From Oscillospiraceae bacterium (GTDB lineage Bacteria > Bacillota > Clostridia > Oscillospirales > CAG-272), in NCBI GenBank assembly GCA_015065295.1, contig SVQN01000006.1, positions 1 to 62,841 on the forward strand: a stretch of 62,841 bases of DNA, read 5' to 3'. The notes under the pieces are model-generated. The model saw only the letters and a program-made list of their open reading frames with translations, had not been told where the DNA came from and ran no database searches. How positions within the stretch are numbered: position 1 is the first letter of the stretch; the number at the start of each line of letters is the position of its first letter. Positions 17,427 to 26,061 of the stretch are shown here, piece after piece. Made by a program: the position numbers and the translations under genes.

Positions 17427-18443
17427 TTATGCGCGCGTCCGGCTGATATTGATGGAACCTTCGGGAATATGCGAGATATTGTCAAGGCTTTTGCCTGTTC
17501 CGATGGCAACGCACTGGATCGGATGATCCGCAACGCGTGTGCGGATGCCGGTTGCATACGAAATCAGCCGGTCAAGACCGTACAGCAGGCTTCCGCCGCC
17601 GGTCATGACAATGCCGTTCGAGAGAATATCGCCGATCAGTTCCGGCGGTGTCCGTTCAATGACGGAGCAGACCGCTTCGATCACGGACGTGATAGGTTCT
17701 TCGAGCGCGTCGGGGATTTCCTGCGAATGAATCCGTACCACGCGGGGCAGTCCCTGAATGAGACAGCGTCCCTTGACATCGAGATAGCGGGGTTCTTCGC
17801 GCGGCCACGCGGAGCCGATCTTGATCTTGATTTCTTCCGCCGTCCGTTCGCCGATGAGGATATTGTGCTTCCGGCGGACGTACCGGATGATGGCTTCATC
17901 GAACTTGTCGCCTGCCACCTTGATGGATTCGGCAACGACCACGCCGCCGAGAGACAGCACCGCGATGTCGGTCGTACCGCCGCCGATGTCCACGACCATG
18001 TGGCCGTTGGGAGCGGAGATGTCGATTCCGGCACCGATCGCGGCCGCCACGGGTTCTTCGATGAGGTAGGTACGCTTGGCACCCGCCTGAGTCGCGGCAT
18101 CCACGACGGAGCGTTCTTCGACTTCGGTGATCCCGGAGGGGACGCAGATAATGACGCGGGGCTTGAAGATGACGGAACCGCCGCAGGCACGTTTGATGAA
18201 GTGCTGGATCATGCGGAACGTAACTTCGTACTGACTGATAACGCCGTCACGGAGAGGGCGGATCGCGGTGATATTGCCGGGCGTACGGCCGAGCATCATC
18301 TGGGCTTCGCGCCCGAATTTGAGGATTTTATCGGTATTTTTATCAATTGCAACAACGGAGGGTTCGCGGATAACGATGCCCTTACCTTTGACATACACGA
18401 GAACGGAGGCCGTCCCGAGGTCAATGCCGATGTCTTTGCTCAT
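17427..18443 (-). CDS. mreB: MreB/Mbl-family rod-shape-determining actin homologue
   Basis: Bacterial actin that organises cell-wall synthesis along the cylinder. The 338-residue protein has phosphate-1 IGIDLGTASVLVYVKGKG, VDIGGGTTDIAV (phosphate-2), and the adenosine motif TGGGSLL near residue 290. It begins at ATG 18443; an in-frame upstream ATG at 18479 would add 12 residues that do not resemble the family. The ribosome site is weak (AGGT 12 bp upstream). No mreC/mreD neighbours are present, as for solitary Mbl or MreBH paralogues, so which paralogue it is stays open. Confidence 0.92.
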   Translation of the reverse strand: MSKDIGIDLGTASVLVYVKGKGIVIREPSVVAIDKNTDKILKFGREAQMMLGRTPGNITAIRPLRDGVISQYEVTFRMIQHFIKRACGGSVIFKPRVIICVPSGITEVEERSVVDAATQAGAKRTYLIEEPVAAAIGAGIDISAPNGHMVVDIGGGTTDIAVLSLGGVVVAESIKVAGDKFDEAIIRYVRRKHNILIGERTAEEIKIKIGSAWPREEPRYLDVKGRCLIQGLPRVVRIHSQEIPDALEEPITSVIEAVCSVIERTPPELIGDILSNGIVMTGGGSLLYGLDRLISYATGIRTRVADHPIQCVAIGTGKSLDNISHIPEGSINISRTRA

Positions 18444-18515
18444 TCTGTAATAACCTGTACCTTTCGCTTGGAACTTCAAGTGAAAACTTTGTCTTAAAAA
18501 TGGATATCACTTAAT

Positions 18516-18544
18516 ATTATACATCATGGGGATATAATTTGCAA
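18516..18544 (-). promoter_or_regulatory. Promoter of the mreB-family gene
   Basis: Minus-strand TTGCAA (18539-18544), 17-bp spacer, TATAAT (18516-18521). The -35 box abuts the left edge of the family-3 element. Confidence 0.75.
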
Positions 18545-18548
18545 TAGA

Positions 18549-19020
18549 AGGAAGAAAAATGTCCTTCGGACATTTTTCAAAATTAATCGCCTACGCGGCG
18601 GGCGCACAAATGGAGTTCACGTAGTGAACTCCGTCAGACGCCGCCCCTTTGTGAATTGCCGGCTTAGAAGGCGTTCGTGGGACTCGGCCTTAAGGCCTCG
18701 GACAGATAGCGGTTTGCCCGCATTCAAATTGTTAGGAAGAGACAAGGTTGGGTACAAATCTGTCCAAATTGTATGTTCAGTAGAAACAGCCGTGAGGGAA
18801 AACTGCAAATTTAGGTTCCACCTTTTTGATAAACTGTATTTCTGTTCTTCCGTGCGATTTGCTGAGTGCAAACCGCTGTATGTCTGAGCCCTCAAGGGCG
18901 AGTCCCACATACGTCAAGCCGGGAATTCATAAAGGGGCGGCGTCTGAGCCCCTTTATGCGCCGTCCCGCGCAGGGACATAAAATTGAAAAATGACCGGAA
19001 CGGTCATTTTTCTGCCTTCC
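18549..19020. repeat. Family-3 long palindromic element, copy 3a
   Basis: About 470 bp with terminal hairpins AAAAATGTCC/GGACATTTTT (18555-18577) and AAAAATGACCG/CGGTCATTTTT (18987-19011). The arms of about 180 bp are imperfect inverted repeats: left GACGCCGCCCCTTTGTGAATT and GTGGGACTCGGCCTTAAGGC face right GGGGCGGCGTC and GCCCTCAAGGGCGAGTCCCAC. The centre holds TTCAGTAGAAACAGCCGTGA. Copy 3b (39629-40077) is about 80-85% alike by eye. No gene lies in 18444-19140. Confidence 0.87.
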
Positions 19021-19077
19021 ACACCGAAGGTGTGCTTCTTTAAAAATTGTCAGTTTATTCAAGACTTTGTAAGCATA

Positions 19078-19089
19078 ACGTGATATAAT
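19078..19089 (+). promoter_or_regulatory. Probable extended -10 promoter of the Gld-like ABC operon
   Basis: ACGTGATATAAT: TATAAT at 19084-19089 preceded by TGA, an extended -10. No good -35 is seen at 17 bp. Confidence 0.5.
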
Positions 19090-19140
19090 ATAAAAACGTC
19101 AATATTAAATTTAACATATAATTACCGGAGGAATCCTGCT

Positions 19141-20259
19141 TTGATTGAAGTCAAAAACCTCGTCAAACGCTACGGCGACAATACCGCCGTGCGCGGCGTC
19201 AGCTTCACCGTCGAGAAAGGCCGCATCTACGGCTTCCTCGGCCCCAACGGCGCCGGAAAATCCACAACCATGAACATCATCACCGGCTGTCTCGCCGCAA
19301 CCGAAGGCGAAGTCACCATCGGCGGCTACGACATCTACGAAGACCCCGTCGAAGCCAAGGCGATGATCGGCTATCTCCCCGAACAGCCCCCGCTGTACAT
19401 GGATATGACCCCTTACGAATACCTCGAATTCGTCGGACGTGCCAAGGGTCTGCGCGGCGACAATCTCTACAAGGCGGTCGATGCCGCTGTCTCCAAGACC
19501 GGACTGACCGCGTACGCCGACCGGCTTATCAAGAATCTCTCCAAGGGGTACAAACAGCGTGTCGGCATTGCACAGGCGATCATCGGCGATCCCGAGGTCA
19601 TTATCCTCGACGAACCGACCGTCGGTCTTGACCCCCGTCAGATCATCGAGATCCGCGAACTGATCCGCGAACTCGGCGAAAATCACACGGTTATCCTGTC
19701 CAGCCATATCCTGACCGAAATTTCCGCAGTCTGCGATTACGTCATTATCATCGCCAAAGGGCGCATCGTTGCGAGCGACACCCTCGAAAATCTCACCAAA
19801 CTTTACGAAGGCAAGAACTACGTCGATCTCATCGCGCGCGGGGACGAGGACAAGATCCGCCGCCTCATCGAAGCGATTCCCGACGCGGAACTTGCGGAAC
19901 TGGAATCCGGCGAACTCGGACGGGTTCACGCGCGCATTGCGATGCAGAAGGAAGTGGATATCCGCGAAGACCTGTTCTTCCGCTTTGCCGACGCGAAGGT
20001 GTCGATCCTGTCGATGGAATTCGAAGAAGTCACCCTCGAAAAGGTCTTCCTCGAACTCACCGGCGATCACTTTGACCCGACCGCTGTCGAACCCGATGTG
20101 ACCGAAGAACTTCCTGCGGATGAAGCAAAGGCTCCTGCGGAAGAACCCGTTCCGGTTGAGGAAGAAGAACCCGCGGAAGCTGCGGAACCCGAAAAAACGG
20201 AAAAATCCGCGAAAAACGGGGACGACGATGACTACAAACCGCTGTTCGGCGGCAACTGA
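19141..20259 (+). CDS. ABC transporter ATP-binding protein (GldA/NosF-like)
   Basis: Nucleotide-binding subunit of an ABC-2 type transporter, 372 residues. Walker A GPNGAGKST (about 38-46), Q-loop in GYLPEQPPLY, signature LSKGYKQR, Walker B VIILDEPTVGLDP and the switch histidine in SSHIL are all intact. The start is TTG with GGAGGA seven bases upstream. The last 60 residues form an acidic Glu/Pro/Ala-rich tail (EEEEPAEAAEPEK) not typical of the core family. First gene of a four-gene operon (permease, GldG-like, DUF4340), the set called Gld-like in gliding Bacteroidetes but common in Clostridia, where the substrate is unknown. Confidence 0.92.
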   Translation: MIEVKNLVKRYGDNTAVRGVSFTVEKGRIYGFLGPNGAGKSTTMNIITGCLAATEGEVTIGGYDIYEDPVEAKAMIGYLPEQPPLYMDMTPYEYLEFVGRAKGLRGDNLYKAVDAAVSKTGLTAYADRLIKNLSKGYKQRVGIAQAIIGDPEVIILDEPTVGLDPRQIIEIRELIRELGENHTVILSSHILTEISAVCDYVIIIAKGRIVASDTLENLTKLYEGKNYVDLIARGDEDKIRRLIEAIPDAELAELESGELGRVHARIAMQKEVDIREDLFFRFADAKVSILSMEFEEVTLEKVFLELTGDHFDPTAVEPDVTEELPADEAKAPAEEPVPVEEEEPAEAAEPEKTEKSAKNGDDDDYKPLFGGN

Positions 20260-20270
20260 ACCGGAGGAAC

Positions 20271-21137
20271 ATGATGTCTGCTGTATACAAAAAGGAACTG
20301 AAAACCTATTTCACCGGGATGACCGGACCGGTGTTCATCTGCTTTATCCTGCTGATGGCCGGAATTTTTACCGTCGTGTACAACCTTCAGGGGCTGTATC
20401 CGAATTTTGAAGTGACCCTCAATCAGGTTGTCTTCGTTTACCTTCTTGCAATTCCCGTGCTGACCATGCGTTCCATCGCGGAAGAAAAGCACAGCCGTAC
20501 CGACCAGCTTCTCTATTCGCTTCCGATGAGCGTGACCTCCATCGTCATGGCAAAGTATCTTGCGATGGTGACGGTTCTGGCGATCCCCTGCGGCGTGCTG
20601 GCGTTCTATCCCCTTCTGCTCGCTGCGTTCGGCACCGTTCATCTCGCGTCCGCGTATTCGATGCTGCTGGCGTTCTTCCTTCTCGGCGCGTCGCTGATCG
20701 CCGTCGGAATGTTTATTTCCTCCCTGACCGAAAGCCAGGTCATTGCGGCGGTTGTCAGCCTTGCCGTAACCCTTCTGATCTACTTCATGCCCGGCATTGC
20801 CAACATGATTTCCACCGACGCTTCCGTTTCCCTGATCGGCTTCCTTGCCATTGCTGCCGTGATCGGTCTGATCGTCAACAGCATGATTAAGAACACGGTC
20901 GTGTCCCTCTGCGTGACCGGCGTACTGGCACTGGGTGTTGTCGGCGTTTACACGGTGGATTCCAGCCTGTTTGCCGGTGCGATTTCGGAAATTCTCACGG
21001 CTGTTTCTATGTTTGACCGTCTGACCACCTTCCAGAACGGGATGTTCGACCTGACGGCGATCATTTTCTTCCTGTCCGTCTGCGGCCTGTTCGTTTATCT
21101 GACGGTTCAGTCGATGGAAAAGAAACGCTGGAACTGA
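20271..21137 (+). CDS. ABC-2 type permease (GldF-like)
   Basis: Membrane subunit of 288 residues with about six hydrophobic segments. The first ones are TGPVFICFILLMAGIFTVVY and VFVYLLAIPVLTM, and KHSRTDQLLYSLP follows the second, a conserved feature of GldF-type permeases. It begins 11 bp after the ATPase stop; ATG 20271 and ATG 20274 are both possible behind GGAGG. It pairs with the upstream ATPase. Confidence 0.9.
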   Translation: MMSAVYKKELKTYFTGMTGPVFICFILLMAGIFTVVYNLQGLYPNFEVTLNQVVFVYLLAIPVLTMRSIAEEKHSRTDQLLYSLPMSVTSIVMAKYLAMVTVLAIPCGVLAFYPLLLAAFGTVHLASAYSMLLAFFLLGASLIAVGMFISSLTESQVIAAVVSLAVTLLIYFMPGIANMISTDASVSLIGFLAIAAVIGLIVNSMIKNTVVSLCVTGVLALGVVGVYTVDSSLFAGAISEILTAVSMFDRLTTFQNGMFDLTAIIFFLSVCGLFVYLTVQSMEKKRWN

Positions 21138-21156
21138 TGAAAGGAGGACATTCAAC

Positions 21157-22629
21157 ATGAACAACGAACCCAAGAAAACCAAAGTCAACAAGAAATATCT
21201 CAAAATCGGCTCGTTCAGCATGGTGATGACGGCAGTCGTTCTTGCGGCGGTCATTCTCCTGAATCTGTTTGTCGCCGAAATTCCGTCCACCTACACGAAG
21301 TATGACCTGTCGAGCCTCCAGCTTTATTCCATCAGCGAGGAGACCGAACAGATTCTCGCCGGTGTGGACGAGGACATCAATGTCTACATTCTCACCCAGC
21401 GCGGTGCGGAGCTTGCGAATACCGTGGAGCTTCTCGGACGTTATGAAGCCCTGAACTCCCACGTTCACGTTTCGACCGTAGACCCGCTGTCCAATCCGAA
21501 CTTTGTCTCGAACTACACGGACAAGTCCCTCAGCGACAACTCCGTGATCGTGGAAAGCGCGAAGCGTTCGATGGCGATTGACTACAGCGAAATTTATCCC
21601 CGCCAGTATTCCGAAGAGGAGCTGTATTACTACTATTACTACGGTCAGATGCCGACCGGTACGCCCTATTTCAACGGGGAACTGATGTTCACGACGGCGA
21701 TTGACTATGTCACCCGCGATGATCTGCCGACGATGTACAGCCTGACCGGTCACGGCGAGACGGCACTCGGTCCGACCTATTCCGAATACATTACCAGCGA
21801 AAACGTAGCGGCGGCGGAACTGAGTCTGCTGACCGTGGACGTGATTCCGGCGGACTGCTCGTCCATTCTCATCAACAACCCGACCTCCGACCTGTCCGTG
21901 ACCGATGTGGATATGCTGAAATCCTACCTGGATGAAGGCGGGAACATCATTCTCGTGACCGGCGCGGGCACCTACAGCGAAGCGGCGATGCCGAACCTCG
22001 CGGAACTGACCGCGTACATGGGCATGGAATCCGTGGACGGCATCGTTGTGGAAACGAACCGGAACAACTACATGGGCTATCCGCATTACCTGCTTCCGAA
22101 TGTGAACACCACGGCCATGGACGGCCCCGTCACGCTGATGTCCTCGACGGATCACCGTCTGCTGATGAATGCGGCGCACGGCATTCTTCCCGACGGTACG
22201 AAAGACGTGATTCCGCTTCTGGCGACCTCTGCGGATGCGTACGTCAAGGTGAATCTGACCTCCGATACGCTGGATAAGGCGGACGAAGACATTGAAGGTA
22301 TGGTGTATGTCGGCGCGGCGGTAGCCGGAGAAGCGAGCGGTGCCCGTTCGGATTCCTATAAGTTTGTATGGTATTCCTCTCCGGCGATTTCCGACGAAAA
22401 CGCGGATATGTACGTTTCCGGAGGCAACTCCGATCTGTTCATCTCCACGGTCAACTGGATGAGCGCGAACAAGACGAACCTGTCCATCATCGCCAAGCAG
22501 ATGCAGGTGGAAGCTCTCACCGTGACCGGTGCGGATGTGGCGATCTGGTCGCCCGTTGTGGTCTTCGTGATCCCGCTGGCGTTCCTCGTCTGGGGCTTCG
22601 TGATCTGGTTCAAGAGAAGAAAGAAGTAA
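21157..22629 (+). CDS. GldG-family ABC transporter auxiliary membrane protein
   Basis: A 490-residue protein with an N-terminal transmembrane segment (about 22-42), a large extracytoplasmic domain resembling GldG (YDLSSLQLYSISEETEQIL, then a Rossmann-like region with VDVIPADCSSILINNPTSDL and GGNIILVTGAG), and a C-terminal transmembrane segment ending in KRRKK. A tyrosine-rich run (EELYYYYYYGQ) near residue 158 is unusual. It sits between the permease and a DUF4340 gene with short gaps. Probably a substrate-handling partner of the transporter. Confidence 0.88.
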   Translation: MNNEPKKTKVNKKYLKIGSFSMVMTAVVLAAVILLNLFVAEIPSTYTKYDLSSLQLYSISEETEQILAGVDEDINVYILTQRGAELANTVELLGRYEALNSHVHVSTVDPLSNPNFVSNYTDKSLSDNSVIVESAKRSMAIDYSEIYPRQYSEEELYYYYYYGQMPTGTPYFNGELMFTTAIDYVTRDDLPTMYSLTGHGETALGPTYSEYITSENVAAAELSLLTVDVIPADCSSILINNPTSDLSVTDVDMLKSYLDEGGNIILVTGAGTYSEAAMPNLAELTAYMGMESVDGIVVETNRNNYMGYPHYLLPNVNTTAMDGPVTLMSSTDHRLLMNAAHGILPDGTKDVIPLLATSADAYVKVNLTSDTLDKADEDIEGMVYVGAAVAGEASGARSDSYKFVWYSSPAISDENADMYVSGGNSDLFISTVNWMSANKTNLSIIAKQMQVEALTVTGADVAIWSPVVVFVIPLAFLVWGFVIWFKRRKK

Positions 22630-22647
22630 TTTCCGGAGAATATACCC

Positions 22648-23613
22648 ATGAACAAACGTAAAAAGAAAAACAAATACCTCCCCCTGATTGTTCTGCTGAT
22701 TTTTGTTGTCGTTCTGGCGGCGGCGTACATGATGCTGTCGTCCGCGAACGATAAGAAAGAGGCGGAACAGGCGGCGGCTGATGCGGCGGCAAATGCCGTG
22801 GAAATGATCGCCGAATACGACTACACCACGACGGTCGGGCTGACCTACCGCCGTGCCGGTTCCGATCCGATTGAACTGGAGGTCGTGAACGGTCAGTGGA
22901 AGCTCACGGCGGATGACAGATTCCCTGTCAACCAGCAGATTGTCGCTTCCATGGCGAACGCAATTGCGACGATCGGGGTGCAGAACCACATTGACGAAGG
23001 CGATCCGGCGGATTACGGTCTTGCAGAACCCGCGTATACCATCGAAGTCACCTACGACGGCGGCGTTTCCCATCAGTACCGCATCGGGGATTACAACTCC
23101 TTCGGCGGCGGTATGTACTACTTCATGAAGGACGGTGCGATGTACACGATTTCCACCGGTCTGACGTCCTATTTCGACTACGATCTGGACGATCTGCTCC
23201 AGCTGGAAACGATGCCGACCGATATTGAGAAGGAATACATCAATTCCATCACCGTTACCAAGGACGGTACGGAAACAGTGATCGACGATGCCGACGGCAT
23301 TGCCGCGCTGTTTGATCTGTTCGGGAAGATTACGCTGACCGAATGCGCGGATTACTACACCGACGAAACCGAGCGTACGGGAACGTATGCGCTGGACGAC
23401 AGCGATAAGATCACGGTTTCCTACAAGCGCGCCGTGACCTCCACGGACGCGAACGGCAACGAAACGACGAACCGTCTGGACACGTCGTACACGTTCTTAT
23501 TCGGCGCGGATGCCGGTCACGACGAGGCATATTACGGCTCGCCGGAAAAATCGACCATCGCGTACCTTGTGAACGCCGAAACGGTCGAAGCGATTCTGGC
23601 GTACGTCAACTGA
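22648..23613 (+). CDS. DUF4340 domain-containing membrane-anchored protein
   Basis: 321 residues with a Lys-rich cytosolic N-terminus, one transmembrane segment (about 12-32) and an extracytoplasmic domain of beta-rich repeats. DUF4340 proteins routinely follow GldG-like genes. The conserved ELEVVNGQWKLTADDRFPV and the GLAEPAYTIEV segment fit the family. It is the last gene of the operon; a strong terminator follows 10 bp later. The molecular function of DUF4340 is not established. Confidence 0.85.
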   Translation: MNKRKKKNKYLPLIVLLIFVVVLAAAYMMLSSANDKKEAEQAAADAAANAVEMIAEYDYTTTVGLTYRRAGSDPIELEVVNGQWKLTADDRFPVNQQIVASMANAIATIGVQNHIDEGDPADYGLAEPAYTIEVTYDGGVSHQYRIGDYNSFGGGMYYFMKDGAMYTISTGLTSYFDYDLDDLLQLETMPTDIEKEYINSITVTKDGTETVIDDADGIAALFDLFGKITLTECADYYTDETERTGTYALDDSDKITVSYKRAVTSTDANGNETTNRLDTSYTFLFGADAGHDEAYYGSPEKSTIAYLVNAETVEAILAYVN

Positions 23614-23622
23614 ATCCAAATG

Positions 23623-23655
23623 AAAAACACCGTATCACGCTGATACGGTGTTTTT
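23623..23655. terminator. Bidirectional terminator after the Gld-like operon
   Basis: AAAAACACCGTATCA (23623-23637) pairs perfectly with TGATACGGTGTTTTT (23641-23655); A- and T-runs on both sides allow it to stop both this operon and the convergent lipoprotein gene. Confidence 0.92.
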
Positions 23656-23666
23656 TTGATGAAAGG

Positions 23667-25181
23667 TTAACCTTCCAGTTTTTCCATCCATTTTTCGACG
23701 GTCTTGTTGATGGGCTTCTTGCTGCTTGCAACCTTGGAGGCGAACTGGCCGCTGTTGCTGTTGATCGCGTCCGGGATCAGGCCGAAGACATTGCTGAACG
23801 AAGAGTTCATGATACGGCCGATATCGAAGATGAGGCTGCCGCGCACGATATCGAATACCTGCGACTGGAGCTGAGAGTCGGTGGTATTGTACTTGACCTT
23901 ATAGGAGGTTTCGAAAATCGCGGGGATGACGTTCAGGAAGCCTTCGTACGCCATATTTTCCATGATGGCCGCGCTCATGGCCGGATCCTTTGCGGAGAGC
24001 GGGATCGCCCAGAGGGAGTAGGCGTTGGAGGTGCAGACAACGTAGTCTTCCTGCTGTTCGTCGATCTTCGGGAAGGGAACAAATCCGAGGTCGAAGTCGA
24101 GGTCACGCAGTTCGGAGCTGATGATCGCCATCGGGAACGCATAGAAGACGGAGCGTCCTTCCTTGAAGATGGTGGTATCGTCGATTGCGGCGATGAAGGT
24201 GGTGTCGTTGGATGCGTGCATGAAGGCCGACCAGCGGTCGACCAGATTGACCGCGCGTTCGGAGATGTAGTTTTCGGAGAGGCAGAGCTTGCCGGTTTCA
24301 TCCGCTTCGAGGGAAACGAAGCCGGAGCAGAGGCCGATGGCCTGCACCTGAACGCCGTCGATGGCGAAGCCGAACTGGTCGGCCTTTTCGTCCGCCTGAC
24401 CGTTGGAGTTGAGGTCGACGTAGGTACCGGTACACATTTCGGTGAACTTATCGAAGGTCCAGTCGCCGCTTACAACGAGTTCGTAGGGATTTTCGAGGTT
24501 ATAGTCCTCGAGGAGCTTGCTGTTGAAGAACATCCCCTGGCTGCGTCCGATGGAACTGGGGGCGATATCGCCGGTAGCGAAGAAGAGGTTGCCCATAACG
24601 GTTGCCTTTTCGGTCAGGGCTTCACGCCACCACGGAGCGGCGAAGTCGAAGTGTTCCTGCTCGAGCATATTCTGGAACTGAATGGAGTACGTCAGGGAGC
24701 CGATATTGTTGCTGTGTCCCGCGACGAAGTCGTACGAGCCGTCGCCGGCAGAGTTTGCGTTGCGGATGAGAGCCATCCAGTTGGAGTCGCCGGAACGTCC
24801 GCCTTCTTCGAGGAAGGTGAGGGTCACGTTGAGGTTTTCCTCGACGTCGAGGTTTCTCTGGAAGATGGCGTCGTTGACGATTTCGCCGTTGAGTTCTTCG
24901 GTATCGAATTCTACGTCTTCGTAGTGCTGCCATCCGAGGACGGTCACAGCCGCGCCCTGATAATCGAGTTCGGGCAGTCCGAGGGCATACTGCGGTTCGG
25001 TTTCTTCGGGAACGGTTTCTTCCGCAGCGGTATCGCCGGAAGCGTCTGCGGCTGTGGTGACTTCGTTCGTGGGCACGGTTGTTTCGGAAGAGGAGCTGTC
25101 GCTGCACGCCGTAACCATGGACGACGCGAGCATGAGTGCCGCCAGCAGGGCGGTCATGAGTTTTCTGGAATACGTTTTCAT
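23667..25181 (-). CDS. Extracellular solute-binding lipoprotein (sugar-type ABC SBP)
   Basis: A 504-residue secreted lipoprotein. The signal peptide ends in a lipobox VTAC (C26), followed by a Ser/Thr/Glu-rich linker to about residue 65. The rest resembles family-1 carbohydrate-binding proteins, with EELNGEIVNDAIFQRN near 94-109 and a type-II SBP body (WTFDKFTEMCTGTYVD). No permease or ATPase gene is nearby, so it must use a transporter encoded elsewhere, or act otherwise. A paralogue lies at 29532-31034. It has its own TTGACA promoter. Confidence 0.88.
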   Translation of the reverse strand: MKTYSRKLMTALLAALMLASSMVTACSDSSSSETTVPTNEVTTAADASGDTAAEETVPEETEPQYALGLPELDYQGAAVTVLGWQHYEDVEFDTEELNGEIVNDAIFQRNLDVEENLNVTLTFLEEGGRSGDSNWMALIRNANSAGDGSYDFVAGHSNNIGSLTYSIQFQNMLEQEHFDFAAPWWREALTEKATVMGNLFFATGDIAPSSIGRSQGMFFNSKLLEDYNLENPYELVVSGDWTFDKFTEMCTGTYVDLNSNGQADEKADQFGFAIDGVQVQAIGLCSGFVSLEADETGKLCLSENYISERAVNLVDRWSAFMHASNDTTFIAAIDDTTIFKEGRSVFYAFPMAIISSELRDLDFDLGFVPFPKIDEQQEDYVVCTSNAYSLWAIPLSAKDPAMSAAIMENMAYEGFLNVIPAIFETSYKVKYNTTDSQLQSQVFDIVRGSLIFDIGRIMNSSFSNVFGLIPDAINSNSGQFASKVASSKKPINKTVEKWMEKLEG

Positions 25182-25223
25182 GTGTTTTTCCTGTTTCTAT
25201 ATAATGTGATTAATTACCTGCAA

Positions 25224-25252
25224 ATTATACCGTATTGCTGGTATTTTGTCAA
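25224..25252 (-). promoter_or_regulatory. Promoter of the first solute-binding lipoprotein
   Basis: Minus-strand TTGACA (25247-25252), 17-bp spacer, TATAAT (25224-25229), about 43 bp before the ATG. Confidence 0.85.
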
Positions 25253-25292
25253 GGGGGAATGATGGGTTACAAAATATCGTGGGGTACAAATT

Positions 25293-25967
25293 CTTGGGGA
25301 AACCTTTTTGAGGAAAAGGTTTCCCCAAACCCCTTCCCAAACCTTTTTAATCGGTTGTTGCCGGTTTGTTTGGCTGGTATGATGGGGAGGGGATTTTTTG
25401 AAATATTCCGTGGAGTACGGCTTAAGAGTGTTCGGCCCGTTGACGTGGGGCTGGTTTGAAATTCTTCGAAAATCGTTCTGGGGAAGTCAGGCTCCGCCAA
25501 GACCCTGACTTCCCACGCCATATTACGATTGCGTGATACAATACGTCACTTTTGAATTCAGCTACGGTTTGTTGGTTTTCCGCGCGTCTTGGCTCGCCCG
25601 CCGTCCGCGCTTTGCGTTCGTTTGGTTGGCTGACATACAGTTTTCTTTGAAAAGCACGAACGGCGTCAGCCAAGGAGTGCGGGGGATGACGGTATGTAGC
25701 TGAATTCAAACGTGACGCACTTCATCAACGTATCTCTTCCGGCGTGGGAAGTCAGGGTCTTGGCGGAGCCTGACTTCCCCGTTATAATTTTCGAAGAATT
25801 TCAAACCAACATCATGTCAGCGGATGGGATCAACGAAATGTCAGCGCAGGCACCCAAGAAAATCCCCCAGAAAAGAAAAAATCTGCAATAACCAAATGGC
25901 TACAACAGATTAAAAAGGTTTTAGAAGGGGTTTGGGGGAACCTTTTCCTCAAAAAGGTTCCCCCAAC
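25293..25967. repeat. Family-1 long palindromic element, copy 1b
   Basis: A complete copy, 675 bp. Terminal hairpins: TTGGGGAAACC/GGTTTCCCCAA (25294-25328) and TTGGGGGAACC/GGTTCCCCCAA (25932-25966). The arms of about 270 bp are inverted repeats sharing GGTTTGAAATTCTTCGAAAA and the inner hairpin GGGAAGTCAGGCTCCGCCAA. The centre begins and ends with GAATTCAGCTAC / GTAGCTGAATTC and includes TTGGCTGAC/GTCAGCCAA. It fills most of the 880-bp gap between the lipoprotein gene and recD2. No coding frame is credible. Confidence 0.9.
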
Positions 25968-25993
25968 GTTCCCCTCCCCCACTCAAGTTTTCG

Positions 25994-26022
25994 TTGACAA
26001 ACCCCCACAAAGCGGGTATAAT
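25994..26022 (+). promoter_or_regulatory. Promoter of recD2
   Basis: TTGACA (25994-25999), 17-bp spacer, TATAAT (26017-26022), 40 bp before the start codon and 27 bp after the end of element 1b. Confidence 0.85.
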
Positions 26023-26061
26023 ATAAGTACGATTTCAGAAAGTTACCGGAGACCAGACCGC